Assembly: GCA_014238785.1 (NCBI GenBank)
Contig: JABAAL010000041.1
Coordinates: 1-64,000 of the forward strand
Reading direction: 5' to 3'
Source of the DNA: Phycisphaerales bacterium
GTDB taxonomy: Bacteria; Planctomycetota; Phycisphaerae; Phycisphaerales; SM1A02
DNA: 64,000 nucleotides
In this document: one piece after another, positions 18,578 to 26,622 of the stretch
Position numbering within the stretch: position 1 is the first letter of the stretch
How the letters are laid out: each line of letters starts with the position of its first letter
The notes under the pieces: generated by a model
The model's input: only the letters and a program-made list of their open reading frames with translations
Told to the model about the DNA's origin: nothing
Database searches by the model: none
Translations under genes and position numbers: made by a program

Positions 18578-20766
18578 TTTGATGGCTCCAAGTAGCCTTC
18601 AGTTTTCAACGCATGCAATATCTGATTTGCGATTGGCCCCGCAACTCGACCACCACTTCCTCCGTGTTCAACAAGAACCGCAACAACAACCGTAGGCTTT
18701 TCTACGCCAATCGGTGCAGCCATAACCAAAAACCAAGCGTGGTCTAAACCCTTTATTTTTATTGTTTTAGAATCTTGCTTCAAAAGATAAGGTGGCGCTT
18801 GTGCAGTACCTGTTTTTCCCCACAGCGATACTCCATCAATGTTAAATGTCGGCTCTTCATTTCCTACACCTAACTTAAGTCGAGAACCAGTCCCATATTC
18901 CTTCGTCACTGAATCCTTCAATCCCGCAAGTGCAAGTTGTACTGCTTCTTGGTCGAGAAGCAAGTCTTTTTCGTTTTGCACATTGGACTCTATGAGCGTT
19001 GGCGATTTCCAGAGGCCGCCTCGAGCAAGGGTCGCATACGCCGCAGCTGCATGAAGCGGGGACCACGTCAACGCTCCTTGCCCAATAGATATGATTACCG
19101 CTTCAAATGCAAGTGCACCCCGATCTTTCAGGGACTGAATATCTATTTCACTTGGCAAGTGACCCTCAAAGCCTACGGCACTTGACTCCGTTAGCTGCGC
19201 TGCCAGTGGCTGCGACATCCCAAATCGTTGCAACCAGTCAAGCAATGTTGTAAATCCAAGACGCGTTCCTAGTTCGTAAAAGAAGATATTACAAGAACGC
19301 GCGATCGCTTCGACAGGTTTCAATTTGCCATGTGTTTTATTATTGTACTTTGGTCTATAAATCCAACACCGAGCCGCGTCTTTCACATGTTTAAAATAAT
19401 GCCCAACACATTCAATCGCTTCTTTGTGTGGCAACTTGCCCTCTGTTATTGCAGAAACAAGAACGAGAGGCTTGATAATAGAACCCGGTGCATAATACCC
19501 TTGTGCGGCGCGATTCAGCCAAGGGTAACCATCTACATCCTGTTTGTCTTGAAGCGCAGGCGTCGAAACCATCGCCAGAACCTCGCTTGTTGCAATATCT
19601 AATACAACAACAGCACCCCGAAGCGGCATTCCGTCTTCCAGATACTTATTTGCATGCCATGGCTGGACCATCATCAATCCAAATTCGTGCGACATCACTG
19701 CTTCGACTCGCGCTTGCAACTCCATATCCAAAGTGACACGAACATTTTTACCTCCAATTGGCACCAATCGTTGCATCTGATCGCCATTTCCATGCTTCAC
19801 AATTTGACCACGCTTCCCTCGCAGCTTTTCCTCCATCGATGATTCAATGCCTCGCTTTCCAATTTCATCGCCTGCACGGTACCCTTGCAAGTCAACACCG
19901 CCAGAGCTACGGAACGGTTTGCGTTTTATGTCTTCTGCCCAGACCTTCTCTCGAACATCACCAACGACACGTTCCGCGACATGTTCTAAGGATATCTCAA
20001 GAGTATCAAACTGGCGCATTGGCTTTGGCAACGTCGAACGATCAAGCAACACTACCTGTGTTCGCATCGGATATGCTCGCTCCCTCGAATGCTTAACATG
20101 TATTGCGCCATCAAAAACATCACTCAATAAGGAGAACTGGATTGCAACCTCATCACTCACCCGCGGAAGAACTACATGCGGCTCACTCTGTTCGCGAATT
20201 GGACTTCTAACAAATTTATCATTCTCGCCGTATCGTTCTCGATGCGCCTTTTCTTGCTCAGCCCAAACTCCTTGCGCCAACTTCTTCACTTTTTCTCGGA
20301 TACTGTCCAACTTCTTAGTAAGTTCGACTTGAGTAAGCCCCCCTTCAGCAGCAATAATCGACCAAAAATGAGCCAACTCTATTTCTCGATGCGGTAACAT
20401 CTGGGCAATCTCGTGCTCTTTCTCCTCCTTCGACATTGATTTCCAAGAATCATTCCCCATTTGTTGTTTTGCATCTTTTCGGGCGAGCACACTAGCTCGG
20501 TCGCCAGTTATCAAATCCCAATCTATCGCAATGTCATACGAGGCAACATCCTCCGCTATTACATTACTTTTCCTATCGAGGATTCTGCCACGCCATGTCG
20601 GCAAATACGATGTCGAATGTAGCCTCCCCTGTGCCTTCAAGAATCGTTTCTCCCCCTGTGAAATAGTCAACTTCCCAATTTGCCCAATAAGTACTACCAA
20701 AACCGCAATAAAAACAGCGACTAGGACAAGAAGACGGCGATGGAAGAGAATAAGACTCTTAAACAT
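18574..20766 (-). CDS. mrdA: Penicillin-binding protein 2 (elongation transpeptidase)
   Basis: 730 residues, longer than the usual 600-650. One N-terminal membrane helix (about 12-32), PBP dimerisation/pedestal region with PTWRGRILDRKSNVIAED (56-73) and a long charged insert (about 85-230), then the transpeptidase: SxxK at 429-432 (GSIIKP), SxN at 491-493 (SCN) and KTG at 651-653. It cross-links peptidoglycan made by RodA, its overlapping neighbour. It is the first gene of the run mrdA-rodA-rsmG-dinG. mreB/C/D, its common neighbours, are not upstream; instead there is a structured RNA and tRNA-Gln on the other strand. Confidence 0.92.
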   Translation of the reverse strand: MFKSLILFHRRLLVLVAVFIAVLVVLIGQIGKLTISQGEKRFLKAQGRLHSTSYLPTWRGRILDRKSNVIAEDVASYDIAIDWDLITGDRASVLARKDAKQQMGNDSWKSMSKEEKEHEIAQMLPHREIELAHFWSIIAAEGGLTQVELTKKLDSIREKVKKLAQGVWAEQEKAHRERYGENDKFVRSPIREQSEPHVVLPRVSDEVAIQFSLLSDVFDGAIHVKHSRERAYPMRTQVVLLDRSTLPKPMRQFDTLEISLEHVAERVVGDVREKVWAEDIKRKPFRSSGGVDLQGYRAGDEIGKRGIESSMEEKLRGKRGQIVKHGNGDQMQRLVPIGGKNVRVTLDMELQARVEAVMSHEFGLMMVQPWHANKYLEDGMPLRGAVVVLDIATSEVLAMVSTPALQDKQDVDGYPWLNRAAQGYYAPGSIIKPLVLVSAITEGKLPHKEAIECVGHYFKHVKDAARCWIYRPKYNNKTHGKLKPVEAIARSCNIFFYELGTRLGFTTLLDWLQRFGMSQPLAAQLTESSAVGFEGHLPSEIDIQSLKDRGALAFEAVIISIGQGALTWSPLHAAAAYATLARGGLWKSPTLIESNVQNEKDLLLDQEAVQLALAGLKDSVTKEYGTGSRLKLGVGNEEPTFNIDGVSLWGKTGTAQAPPYLLKQDSKTIKIKGLDHAWFLVMAAPIGVEKPTVVVAVLVEHGGSGGRVAGPIANQILHALKTEGYLEPSK

Positions 20767-20831
20767 AAGTGGTATTGAAAGGATACGGCATTAACATATC
20801 GGCAACAGTACCCACAAAAACTGATTTATGC

Positions 20832-20860
20832 TTGGCAAGCACTTCACGAAGGTGTATAAT
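20832..20860 (+). promoter_or_regulatory. Strong sigma70-type promoter
   Basis: TTGGCA at 20832-20837 and a perfect TATAAT at 20855-20860 with a 17-base spacer, the best promoter seen in the window. Expected transcription start is about 20867. It would drive the untranslated structured stretch and tRNA-Gln at 21077. It lies 66 bases from the mrdA start on the opposite strand. Confidence 0.72.
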
Positions 20861-20866
20861 TCTCAT

Positions 20867-21060
20867 CCTTCCCCAAAGCGGGACCGTCAGTGACAAGTCG
20901 TAAACTTGGCGCTGCATGGGGCACAAATCGCGGCGATTAGTGCTCCAAGTCCTAGGAGAAGTTTCGCCGCGGTTGGGCACTCCCCGTGTTTCCCTCCGCG
21001 ATTCAAGCAAGTCTTACTCCAAAGTAAGACAGGAGATTCACGAGAGTTGCTCTCAAAAAG
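20867..21060 (+). ncRNA. Putative structured non-coding RNA / tRNA leader
   Basis: No convincing protein is encoded here. The stretch follows a consensus promoter and contains nested inverted repeats: CATGGGG (20915-20921) with CCCCGTG (20982-20988) enclosing a perfect 8-bp stem CGCGGCGA (20929-20936) with TCGCCGCG (20964-20971), and inside it CTCC/GGAG. Two further hairpins follow: a perfect 7-bp stem GTCTTAC/GTAAGAC (21011-21030) and GAGAG/CTCTC (21042-21054). A long rod with internal loops near a strong promoter would suit 6S RNA, but I could not match conserved 6S, RNase P, SRP or tmRNA sequences. It may instead be a leader cotranscribed with tRNA-Gln. Confidence 0.42.
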
Positions 21061-21076
21061 CGAACTCTAAACATTT

Positions 21077-21148
21077 TGGCCCGTGGTGTAATCGGTAACA
21101 CACCTGGTTTTGATCCAGGCATTCCAAGTTCAAGTCTTGGCGGGCCAG
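21077..21148 (+). tRNA. tRNA-Gln (anticodon TTG)
   Basis: A full cloverleaf is visible in 72 bases: acceptor TGGCCCG/CGGGCCA, D stem GTGT/ACAC, anticodon stem CCTGG/CCAGG with loop TTTTGAT (anticodon TTG at 21110-21112), 4-base variable loop, T stem CCAAG/CTTGG with TTCAAGT loop. The discriminator base is G as in other glutamine tRNAs. CCA is not encoded. No promoter is evident directly upstream, so it may come from the promoter at 20832. Confidence 0.95.
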
Positions 21149-21219
21149 TTTCCCCCCACCGGAAGAACCGAAATTACAGGAAGCCAAAGACTTCCAAAAC
21201 ATGAGGACTGTTAATTCAG

Positions 21220-21996
21220 ATGAGCGCTTCAGAACAATCCAACAAACCGCTAGCCGCTGTGATCCTCGCAGCTGGCAAAGGAACGCGTATGGATAGTGAC
21301 TTGCCAAAAGTAGTTCACGAAGTTGCAGGAAAACCAATGGTGCAATGGGTGGTAGACGCCGTTCGCGAAGCCGGAGCTGACCGAGTCATCCTCGTCGTTG
21401 GGCATGGCGCAGAAATTGTCAAAGACAAAGTTCAAGGGTGCGAATACGTTTTACAAGAACCGCAGCTTGGCACAGGCCACGCCGTTCTTGTTTGTAAAGA
21501 AGCACTTGCTGGCTTTGACGGGGACATTCTCATCCTCGGTGGTGACGGACCACTTCTTCGTGCTTCAACTATACATAAAATGGTAGAACTCCAGAACAAA
21601 ACTTCTGCAGCAGCGACACTAGCAACGAGTGTCATCGCAGATCCCACCGGCTACGGAAGAATCGTTCGTGATAGCGACAACATGTTTGAAGCAATCATCG
21701 AGCACAAAAATGCAACTCTCGAACAACTTGAAATTCATGAAGTCTACCCAAGTTACGCTGTGTTTAATGCTGAAAAACTTTGGGAATGCCTCGACGCACT
21801 AGAGCCAAACCCACTCACCAACGAGTATTACCTTACCGAAGTTCCACGAACGTTAAAAGAACAAGGTAAAACTGTTGAAGTCGTCAATGCTGTTGACCCA
21901 CAAGACATACTTTCAATTAACACCCCTGAACAATTACAAGAAGTCGAATCTATTTTGCTTGCAAGAATCAATACTAAAATGGAGCATTCAGCATGA
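21220..21996 (+). CDS. GlmU-type N-acetylglucosamine-1-phosphate uridylyltransferase domain protein
   Basis: 258 residues, corresponding to the N-terminal pyrophosphorylase half of GlmU. Signature LAAGKGTRM (16-24) with Lys30, QLGTGHAV, GYGRIVRD and YLTEVPRTLKEQGK are all GlmU-like. The usual GDVPL motif reads GDGPL. The left-handed beta-helix acetyltransferase half (about 200 residues) is missing, so glucosamine-1-phosphate acetylation must be done by another protein. Product would be UDP-GlcNAc for wall and glycan synthesis. Its stop overlaps the prs start by 4 bases, a pairing also common for full-length glmU. Confidence 0.85.
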   Translation: MSASEQSNKPLAAVILAAGKGTRMDSDLPKVVHEVAGKPMVQWVVDAVREAGADRVILVVGHGAEIVKDKVQGCEYVLQEPQLGTGHAVLVCKEALAGFDGDILILGGDGPLLRASTIHKMVELQNKTSAAATLATSVIADPTGYGRIVRDSDNMFEAIIEHKNATLEQLEIHEVYPSYAVFNAEKLWECLDALEPNPLTNEYYLTEVPRTLKEQGKTVEVVNAVDPQDILSINTPEQLQEVESILLARINTKMEHSA

Positions 21997-22979
21997 GCCA
22001 CGATGACCATAAGCGTATGAAAATATTCGCCGCAACTGGTGGCGAGCATTTAGCCTTAGAAATGTGCAGCCATCTCGAGATGCCTCTGGCGGCAGCAACC
22101 GTTGAGTGCTTTCCCGATAAGGAAATCATTGTAAAAATTGACGAGGACATTCGTGGACGCGATTGTTTCGTCGTTCAATCAACTTCGATGCCCGTCAATG
22201 ACAACTTGATGGAACTGCTTATCTGGATCGATACACTAAGGCGCGCGTCTGCGGGGCGAATCACTGCGGTCATCCCATACTTCGGATACGCAAGACAAGA
22301 CCGAAAAGATGAAGGTCGCGTACCAATAACTGCAAAACTCGTTGCAAATATTATCACCGCCGCTGGTGCAAACCGCGTCCTCTGCATGGATTTACATGCA
22401 GCCCAAATTCAAGGCTTTTTTGATATCCCAGTAGACCACCTTACGGCGACAAAAGTATTTTGCGATTACTTTGCAACGCGTCCAGACATGCAAGGCGATG
22501 ACATGGTCATTGTTTCACCAGATGTTGGCAACGTAAAAGTTGCAAACATGTACGCTGGGCTGCTCGATGCAAAACTTGCAATCATCGACAAACGCCGAGA
22601 ATCTGGCACTGAAGTCGTCTCGAAACGACTCATTGGCGATGTTGAAGGCAAAACCGTTCTGATGGTTGATGACATGATTTCAACAGCTGGAACTATTTGC
22701 GAAGCCGCAAAACTTGTTAAAGAAAAAGGCGCAATCAAAGTCATCGCGGCTGCAACACACGGCGTATGTGTAGGTCCAGCAATTGAACGAATCACCTCCT
22801 CACCAATCAGCGAAGTTATCATCACCGATACCATTGCGCCCGATAGTCGGCTCGATGGGCTTGGCGAAACATTACACATCTTAAGTGTTGCACGTTTTCT
22901 CGGCGAAGCCGTGCATAGAATTCACCACCACATGTCAATCTCCTCCCTCTTCAATCGTGGAGAAGGACCGAAGAAATAA
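21993..22979 (+). CDS. prs: Ribose-phosphate pyrophosphokinase
   Basis: 328 residues; an inner ATG at 22017 (MKIFAATGGEHLALEM) gives a more usual N-terminus of about 320 residues and may be the true start. PRPP synthetase motifs: FPDKEIIVKIDEDIRG, PYFGYARQDRK, DLHAAQIQGFFDIPVDHL and the PRPP loop VDDMISTAGTI. It makes PRPP for nucleotide, His, Trp and NAD synthesis. It is coupled to the GlmU-like gene and followed 21 bases later by rplY, the common glmU-prs-ctc-pth order. Confidence 0.94.
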   Translation: MSHDDHKRMKIFAATGGEHLALEMCSHLEMPLAAATVECFPDKEIIVKIDEDIRGRDCFVVQSTSMPVNDNLMELLIWIDTLRRASAGRITAVIPYFGYARQDRKDEGRVPITAKLVANIITAAGANRVLCMDLHAAQIQGFFDIPVDHLTATKVFCDYFATRPDMQGDDMVIVSPDVGNVKVANMYAGLLDAKLAIIDKRRESGTEVVSKRLIGDVEGKTVLMVDDMISTAGTICEAAKLVKEKGAIKVIAAATHGVCVGPAIERITSSPISEVIITDTIAPDSRLDGLGETLHILSVARFLGEAVHRIHHHMSISSLFNRGEGPKK

Positions 22980-23000
22980 ATGCAGTAGATAGGAAAGAAT

Positions 23001-23660
23001 ATGGCACATGAAACACCAGTAGTAAAAGTAGAAGTCCGAGATAAAACCGGAACAACGTACGCAAGGCGACTCCGGAAAAGCGGCCGCTTGCCTGCAACCA
23101 TTTATAGCAAGGGAACAGACCCGATTTCCGTTAGCGTTAACGAAATTGAAATCCTTCGTTACTTACACGACGGCAATCACGTCATGGAACTTGATAATGG
23201 CGATGGAACTCCAGCAACTGTGCTCGTAAAAGATCTTCAATTCGGATACCTTGGCGACAATTTAATTCATGTTGATTTTGCACGTGTGGACCTCAAACAA
23301 GTCGTGACTGTGACGATGACCCTTGAACTTACAGGACAACCAATTTCTGCAACTGCCGCAGGCGCTGTCCTTGAAGTACCAAGGCCGCAAATCGAAATTG
23401 AATGCATGGTAAAAGATATACCTGATTCAATTAAAGTTGACCTTACAACCGTTGAAAGCGTCTTCACTATTGGAGACTTGGATCTTCCCGATGGCGTTAG
23501 AGCGATTCTTGACCCTGAACGTCATATCGCACACGTAACTATCGTACAAGAAGAAGTTGAGCAAGATGTTGAAGCAGTCGAAGGCGAAGAAGCAACACCA
23601 GAAGTGATCAGCGATTCAACCGAAGGATCAACTGAAGAATCAACTGAAGGCGACGGGTAA
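23001..23660 (+). CDS. rplY: 50S ribosomal protein L25/Ctc
   Basis: 219 residues, the long (CTC) form with an N-terminal 5S rRNA-binding domain (RRLRKSGRLPATIYSKG, about 19-35) and a C-terminal beta domain. A strongly acidic Glu/Ser/Thr tail occupies roughly the last 35 residues. Similar acidic tails occur on S6 and L9 in the same gene run. It lies between prs and pth, a classical arrangement. Confidence 0.94.
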   Translation: MAHETPVVKVEVRDKTGTTYARRLRKSGRLPATIYSKGTDPISVSVNEIEILRYLHDGNHVMELDNGDGTPATVLVKDLQFGYLGDNLIHVDFARVDLKQVVTVTMTLELTGQPISATAAGAVLEVPRPQIEIECMVKDIPDSIKVDLTTVESVFTIGDLDLPDGVRAILDPERHIAHVTIVQEEVEQDVEAVEGEEATPEVISDSTEGSTEESTEGDG

Positions 23661-23665
23661 CACCA

Positions 23666-24253
23666 ATGAAGCTCATCGTAGGTCTTGGAAATCCTGGTTC
23701 GAAATACGATCAAACTCGACACAATGTTGGGTTCGAAGTTATCAATCGCCTTGCAAACAAAATTGCATGCGGCGAGCCAGCGACATCCAAGTTCGAGAGT
23801 GTCATTATTGAAACTAGATGCAACGGCGAAAAGACCCTGCTCATGAAACCTCAAACATTCATGAATCGCAGTGGCGCTCCGGTCAAACAGGCACTCACCT
23901 TTTACAAGGCAGAACCAGAAACCGACCTTCTCGTCATCGTTGACGATATCCATCTTCCATGCGGTTCCTTTCGACTACGAAGCAACGGCACCGATGGCGG
24001 ACACAATGGATTATCCGATATTTCAAACCACTTCAGCAAAATGCAGTGGTCGCGCCTTCGTATAGGCGTCGACGAACCGGGGCTTATCCAACAAGCCGAT
24101 TATGTGCTTGGCCGTTTTACGCCTGAACAACAGGAACGAGTTGAGCCGGCAATTGAAGGCGCCGTCAACGCAGCAATCGCTTGGATTGAATGCGGCATTG
24201 ACGAAGCCATGAACAAATGTAACGAATCTGGAAAATCAGAAAGTAGGAATTAA
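23666..24253 (+). CDS. pth: Peptidyl-tRNA hydrolase
   Basis: 195 residues. It frees tRNAs from stalled peptidyl-tRNA. All family motifs are present: GLGNPGSKYDQTRHNVGF with the catalytic His at about residue 20, KPQTFMNRSG, and the VDDIHLPCGSFRL Asp motif followed by GTDGGHNGL. It starts 5 bases after rplY and ends 4 bases before rpsF, so is surely in one operon. Confidence 0.95.
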   Translation: MKLIVGLGNPGSKYDQTRHNVGFEVINRLANKIACGEPATSKFESVIIETRCNGEKTLLMKPQTFMNRSGAPVKQALTFYKAEPETDLLVIVDDIHLPCGSFRLRSNGTDGGHNGLSDISNHFSKMQWSRLRIGVDEPGLIQQADYVLGRFTPEQQERVEPAIEGAVNAAIAWIECGIDEAMNKCNESGKSESRN

Positions 24254-24257
24254 TAGT

Positions 24258-24794
24258 ATGAGTAACGAACGAACAGGATTGTATGAGGGCATGTTCCTCT
24301 TCCCCCAATCAGCAACCGCAAATTTGCAGGAAGCGATTGACCACCTAAAAGGCATTCTCGACAAATGCGACATCTCAATCATCAACTTCAGCAAGTGGGA
24401 CGACCGTCGCCTTGCCTACGAAATTGATGGCAATAAACGAGGCGTCTACTTCTTGGTCTACTTCAATGCACCAACCTCAAACATAAGCCAGATCGAACGA
24501 AGGTGCAACCAATCTGAAGAGATCATTCGCATGATGGTGACACGCTGCGAACATCTGCCAACAGAAATCATCGAAGCAAACGAAGGCACCGAAGCGCTCG
24601 CTAACGAAATCAAAATGCGTACTGAGCAAAAATCAGATTCAGACACCTCTGCTGGAAGTACGATTTCCCGCAAGGAGGACACTCCAAAGGAAACCCCAGC
24701 CTCAAAGAAAGCACCTAAAGTAACTGAGGAAGCCACTCCTGAAGCAAAAGAAGCTCTTGAGGCTGCAGAAACTGAAGAAGTGACAGAAGCGTAA
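24258..24794 (+). CDS. rpsF: 30S ribosomal protein S6 with long acidic tail
   Basis: 178 residues against the usual 95-135. The S6 fold covers about the first 100 residues (YEGMFLFP, KWDDRRLAYEIDGNKRG, YFNAP). The last 70 or so are a low-complexity Ala/Glu/Lys/Thr/Pro extension ending TEEVTEA. The tail resembles those of L25 and L9 nearby. With S18 it binds 16S rRNA; rpsR is not in this cluster. The start is only 4 bases after pth, leaving no room for a classic S6:S18 leader. Confidence 0.93.
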   Translation: MSNERTGLYEGMFLFPQSATANLQEAIDHLKGILDKCDISIINFSKWDDRRLAYEIDGNKRGVYFLVYFNAPTSNISQIERRCNQSEEIIRMMVTRCEHLPTEIIEANEGTEALANEIKMRTEQKSDSDTSAGSTISRKEDTPKETPASKKAPKVTEEATPEAKEALEAAETEEVTEA

Positions 24795-24861
24795 CGAAAA
24801 ACAGCAGCGATTCAGGATTTGATCCCTTTCTTCTGGTAGAATCCGAAATCGGAGAATAACT

Positions 24862-25272
24862 ATGGCTACATATAACAAAGTACTCATCATGGGCAATCTC
24901 ACACGAGACCCCGAACTCAAGCAAACGCCAAGCAACCAATCTGTTGCGCAAATTGGCATTGCTATGAATCGCAAATTCAAAGACCGCGAAGGCAATATGC
25001 GCGAGGAGACGACATTTGTTGACTGTGAGGCATGGGGTCGAACAGCGGAAGTAATGGCGCAGTATCTATCGAAGGGTAAGCCTGTCTTTGTTGAAGGTCG
25101 CCTTAAACTCGACCAGTGGCAAGATAAAGATGGAAACAATCGATCGAAACTTAAAGTAGTGATTGAAACCTTCCAATTTATTGACTCAAAAGGCGGACAA
25201 AGTTCTACACCTCCAGCAACGGCTGCTGCTGCACCACCATCAGCACCACCTGCTGATGATATTCCGTTCTGA
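24862..25272 (+). CDS. ssb: Single-stranded DNA-binding protein
   Basis: 136 residues. OB-fold domain (1-110) with NKVLIMGNLTRDPELKQTP, FVDCEAWGRTAE and KGKPVFVEGRLKL, then a Pro/Ala linker and the acidic protein-interaction tip DDIPF at the C-terminus. It coats single-stranded DNA and recruits repair and replication proteins. Placement between rpsF and rplI is conserved in many bacteria. GGAGAA sits 6 bases upstream of the ATG. Confidence 0.95.
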   Translation: MATYNKVLIMGNLTRDPELKQTPSNQSVAQIGIAMNRKFKDREGNMREETTFVDCEAWGRTAEVMAQYLSKGKPVFVEGRLKLDQWQDKDGNNRSKLKVVIETFQFIDSKGGQSSTPPATAAAAPPSAPPADDIPF

Positions 25273-25365
25273 TTTTTAGAAAATACATTGACGCGCCGGT
25301 AAGCGTCTAGAAGTATCGATGGGGTCGTGCCGGCGACTCCTAACTTTCCTTGAAAGGACATCACT

Positions 25366-25980
25366 ATGGCTAGCGCTCGAAGAATCGAACTGCTTCTTAC
25401 TGCAAACGTTGAAAACCTTGGAATTGTGGGCGATGTCGTCCGCGTTCGTATGGGTTTCGCACGGAATTATCTGGTACCTATGGGAGTTGCTGAAGTTCCA
25501 ACCCAAGAAAAAATGGACGCACTTTCAGAACAACGCGAAGTCGCACTCAAAGCGTACGAAGCAAATCGTTCCGAACAAGCATCTACCATCGAGAAACTCG
25601 AAGGCATCACCCTCACACTCACCCGAAGTGCGAACGACCAAGGTGGCTTGTACGGCTCGGTCACCCAACGCGACATCGCTGACGCACTTGTAGAGAATGG
25701 ATTCTCCGTTGATACGCGCGCGGTTAGACTCCACACTGCGATTCGACGAGTTGGCGAATACCCTGTAACCATCCAATTCGGTACAAATATGAAAGTCGAG
25801 GTTGAAGTGACTATCAACGCTGATAGGCCACTTGAAGATCGAGAAGAAATGCAATTTGACGATGAAGGCAACCTCATAATCGTTGAACAAGCTAAAACTC
25901 CAGATGAAACCCCCCACGAAGGCAACGCTAAAGTTCCAGAAGCAACTGAAGAAGTTACCGAAGAAACTGCTGACGCGTAA
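25366..25980 (+). CDS. rplI: 50S ribosomal protein L9 with acidic tail
   Basis: 204 residues against about 148 normally. The N-terminal rRNA-binding domain holds GIVGDVVRVRMGFARNYLVP (about 20-39), the long connecting helix follows, and the C-terminal domain contains SVTQRDIADAL. The last 50 residues are an acidic extension ending EATEEVTEETADA, much like the S6 tail. GAAAGGA precedes the ATG. The 93-base gap to ssb is where rpsR (S18) usually lies; it holds only a short hairpin. A clear terminator follows. Confidence 0.94.
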   Translation: MASARRIELLLTANVENLGIVGDVVRVRMGFARNYLVPMGVAEVPTQEKMDALSEQREVALKAYEANRSEQASTIEKLEGITLTLTRSANDQGGLYGSVTQRDIADALVENGFSVDTRAVRLHTAIRRVGEYPVTIQFGTNMKVEVEVTINADRPLEDREEMQFDDEGNLIIVEQAKTPDETPHEGNAKVPEATEEVTEETADA

Positions 25981-26000
25981 CTTCCATCAACAAATCCAAA

Positions 26001-26032
26001 AAAGGGCTTGCCAACTAGCAAGCCCTTTTTTT
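26001..26032 (+). terminator. Intrinsic terminator after rplI
   Basis: Perfect 8-bp stem GGGCTTGC/GCAAGCCC (26004-26011 and 26018-26025) with a 6-base loop, preceded by As and followed by seven Ts. It ends the glmU-like to rplI operon. Confidence 0.93.
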
Positions 26033-26135
26033 ATACCGCCAACATATGTTTCTGCACCCCTTTAAATGAGAATCAAAAAAACAATATAATTATTCGGAGA
26101 AATTTAATTGGGTCTTAGCCGAATTAGTTTGGAAA

Positions 26136-26174
26136 CTCAAAAACAAAGGGCTCGCTATATAGCGAGCCCTTTGC
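26136..26174 (-). terminator. Intrinsic terminator after the TSCPD gene
   Basis: Near-perfect palindrome at 26145-26174 with 14 bp on each arm around a TATA centre. On the minus strand the stem is followed by TTTGTTTTTG, so it should stop transcription coming from mfd and the TSCPD gene. Confidence 0.85.
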
Positions 26175-26202
26175 GATTCATTCAGGGTTTGGGATCAACG
26201 GC

Positions 26203-26598
26203 CTACGCAGCTGATGCCTCCCCAGAAGAGAGAGAGAGCTTATTAAATTCATAATCAAGATACTGCGCGACATAATCTAAAATACTTGTCGCTTGTGGAA
26301 TATTCGGATTTGAGGTTTGCCCCATCGGATCAAACCGCATATTGGAAAATCGATCGGTTGCTTCCTCAAGTGGAAGCCCATATTGAATGGCAAGAGAAAA
26401 AGCTCGGCAAAAACCCTGGATCAAGCCAGAGAGCGTCGAACCCTCCTTGCTCATTTTGATAAATATCTCACCGGGAGAACCATCTTCAAAAAGCCCAATA
26501 GTCAAATAACCCTCATGTCCATTCACTGAAAACTTGTGGGTCACAGATTCGTGTGTTGACCGAAGCGTTTGTCTCTTCTCATCTTTTGTACTAATCAT
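26203..26598 (-). CDS. Stand-alone TSCPD domain protein (NrdJ C-terminal-like)
   Basis: 131 residues that align by eye with the C-terminal TSCPD region of vitamin B12-dependent ribonucleotide reductases: KFSVNGHEGYLTIGLFEDG, GEIFIKMSKEGSTLSGL, the ALxIQYGLPLEE helix, RFDPMGQTSNP and the SILDYVAQYL end. The TSCPD Cys pair is not visible. Split NrdJa/NrdJb pairs are known, so this may be a separate subunit or a regulator, but no reductase gene is in the window. It follows mfd by 24 bases on the same strand and is closed by a terminator. NrdR, a reductase regulator, lies at 63226. Confidence 0.75.
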   Translation of the reverse strand: MISTKDEKRQTLRSTHESVTHKFSVNGHEGYLTIGLFEDGSPGEIFIKMSKEGSTLSGLIQGFCRAFSLAIQYGLPLEEATDRFSNMRFDPMGQTSNPNIPQATSILDYVAQYLDYEFNKLSLSSGEASAA

Positions 26599-26622
26599 AC
26601 AGATATCGATATCGGTATTTCT

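Noticed and set aside
20759-21010. Open frame of up to 83 codons upstream of mrdA on the minus strand, including a 35-codon frame with GGAAGG before its ATG
   Set aside because: No recognisable family; it lies across the strong opposite-strand promoter and the inverted repeats, and its end only touches the mrdA start. Palindromic composition explains the open frame better.
26095-26144. TATAAT on the plus strand between two terminators, as promoter of a small RNA
   Set aside because: No -35 is present, the following hairpin has no T-run on the plus strand, and the hairpin is explained as the terminator of the minus-strand gene.
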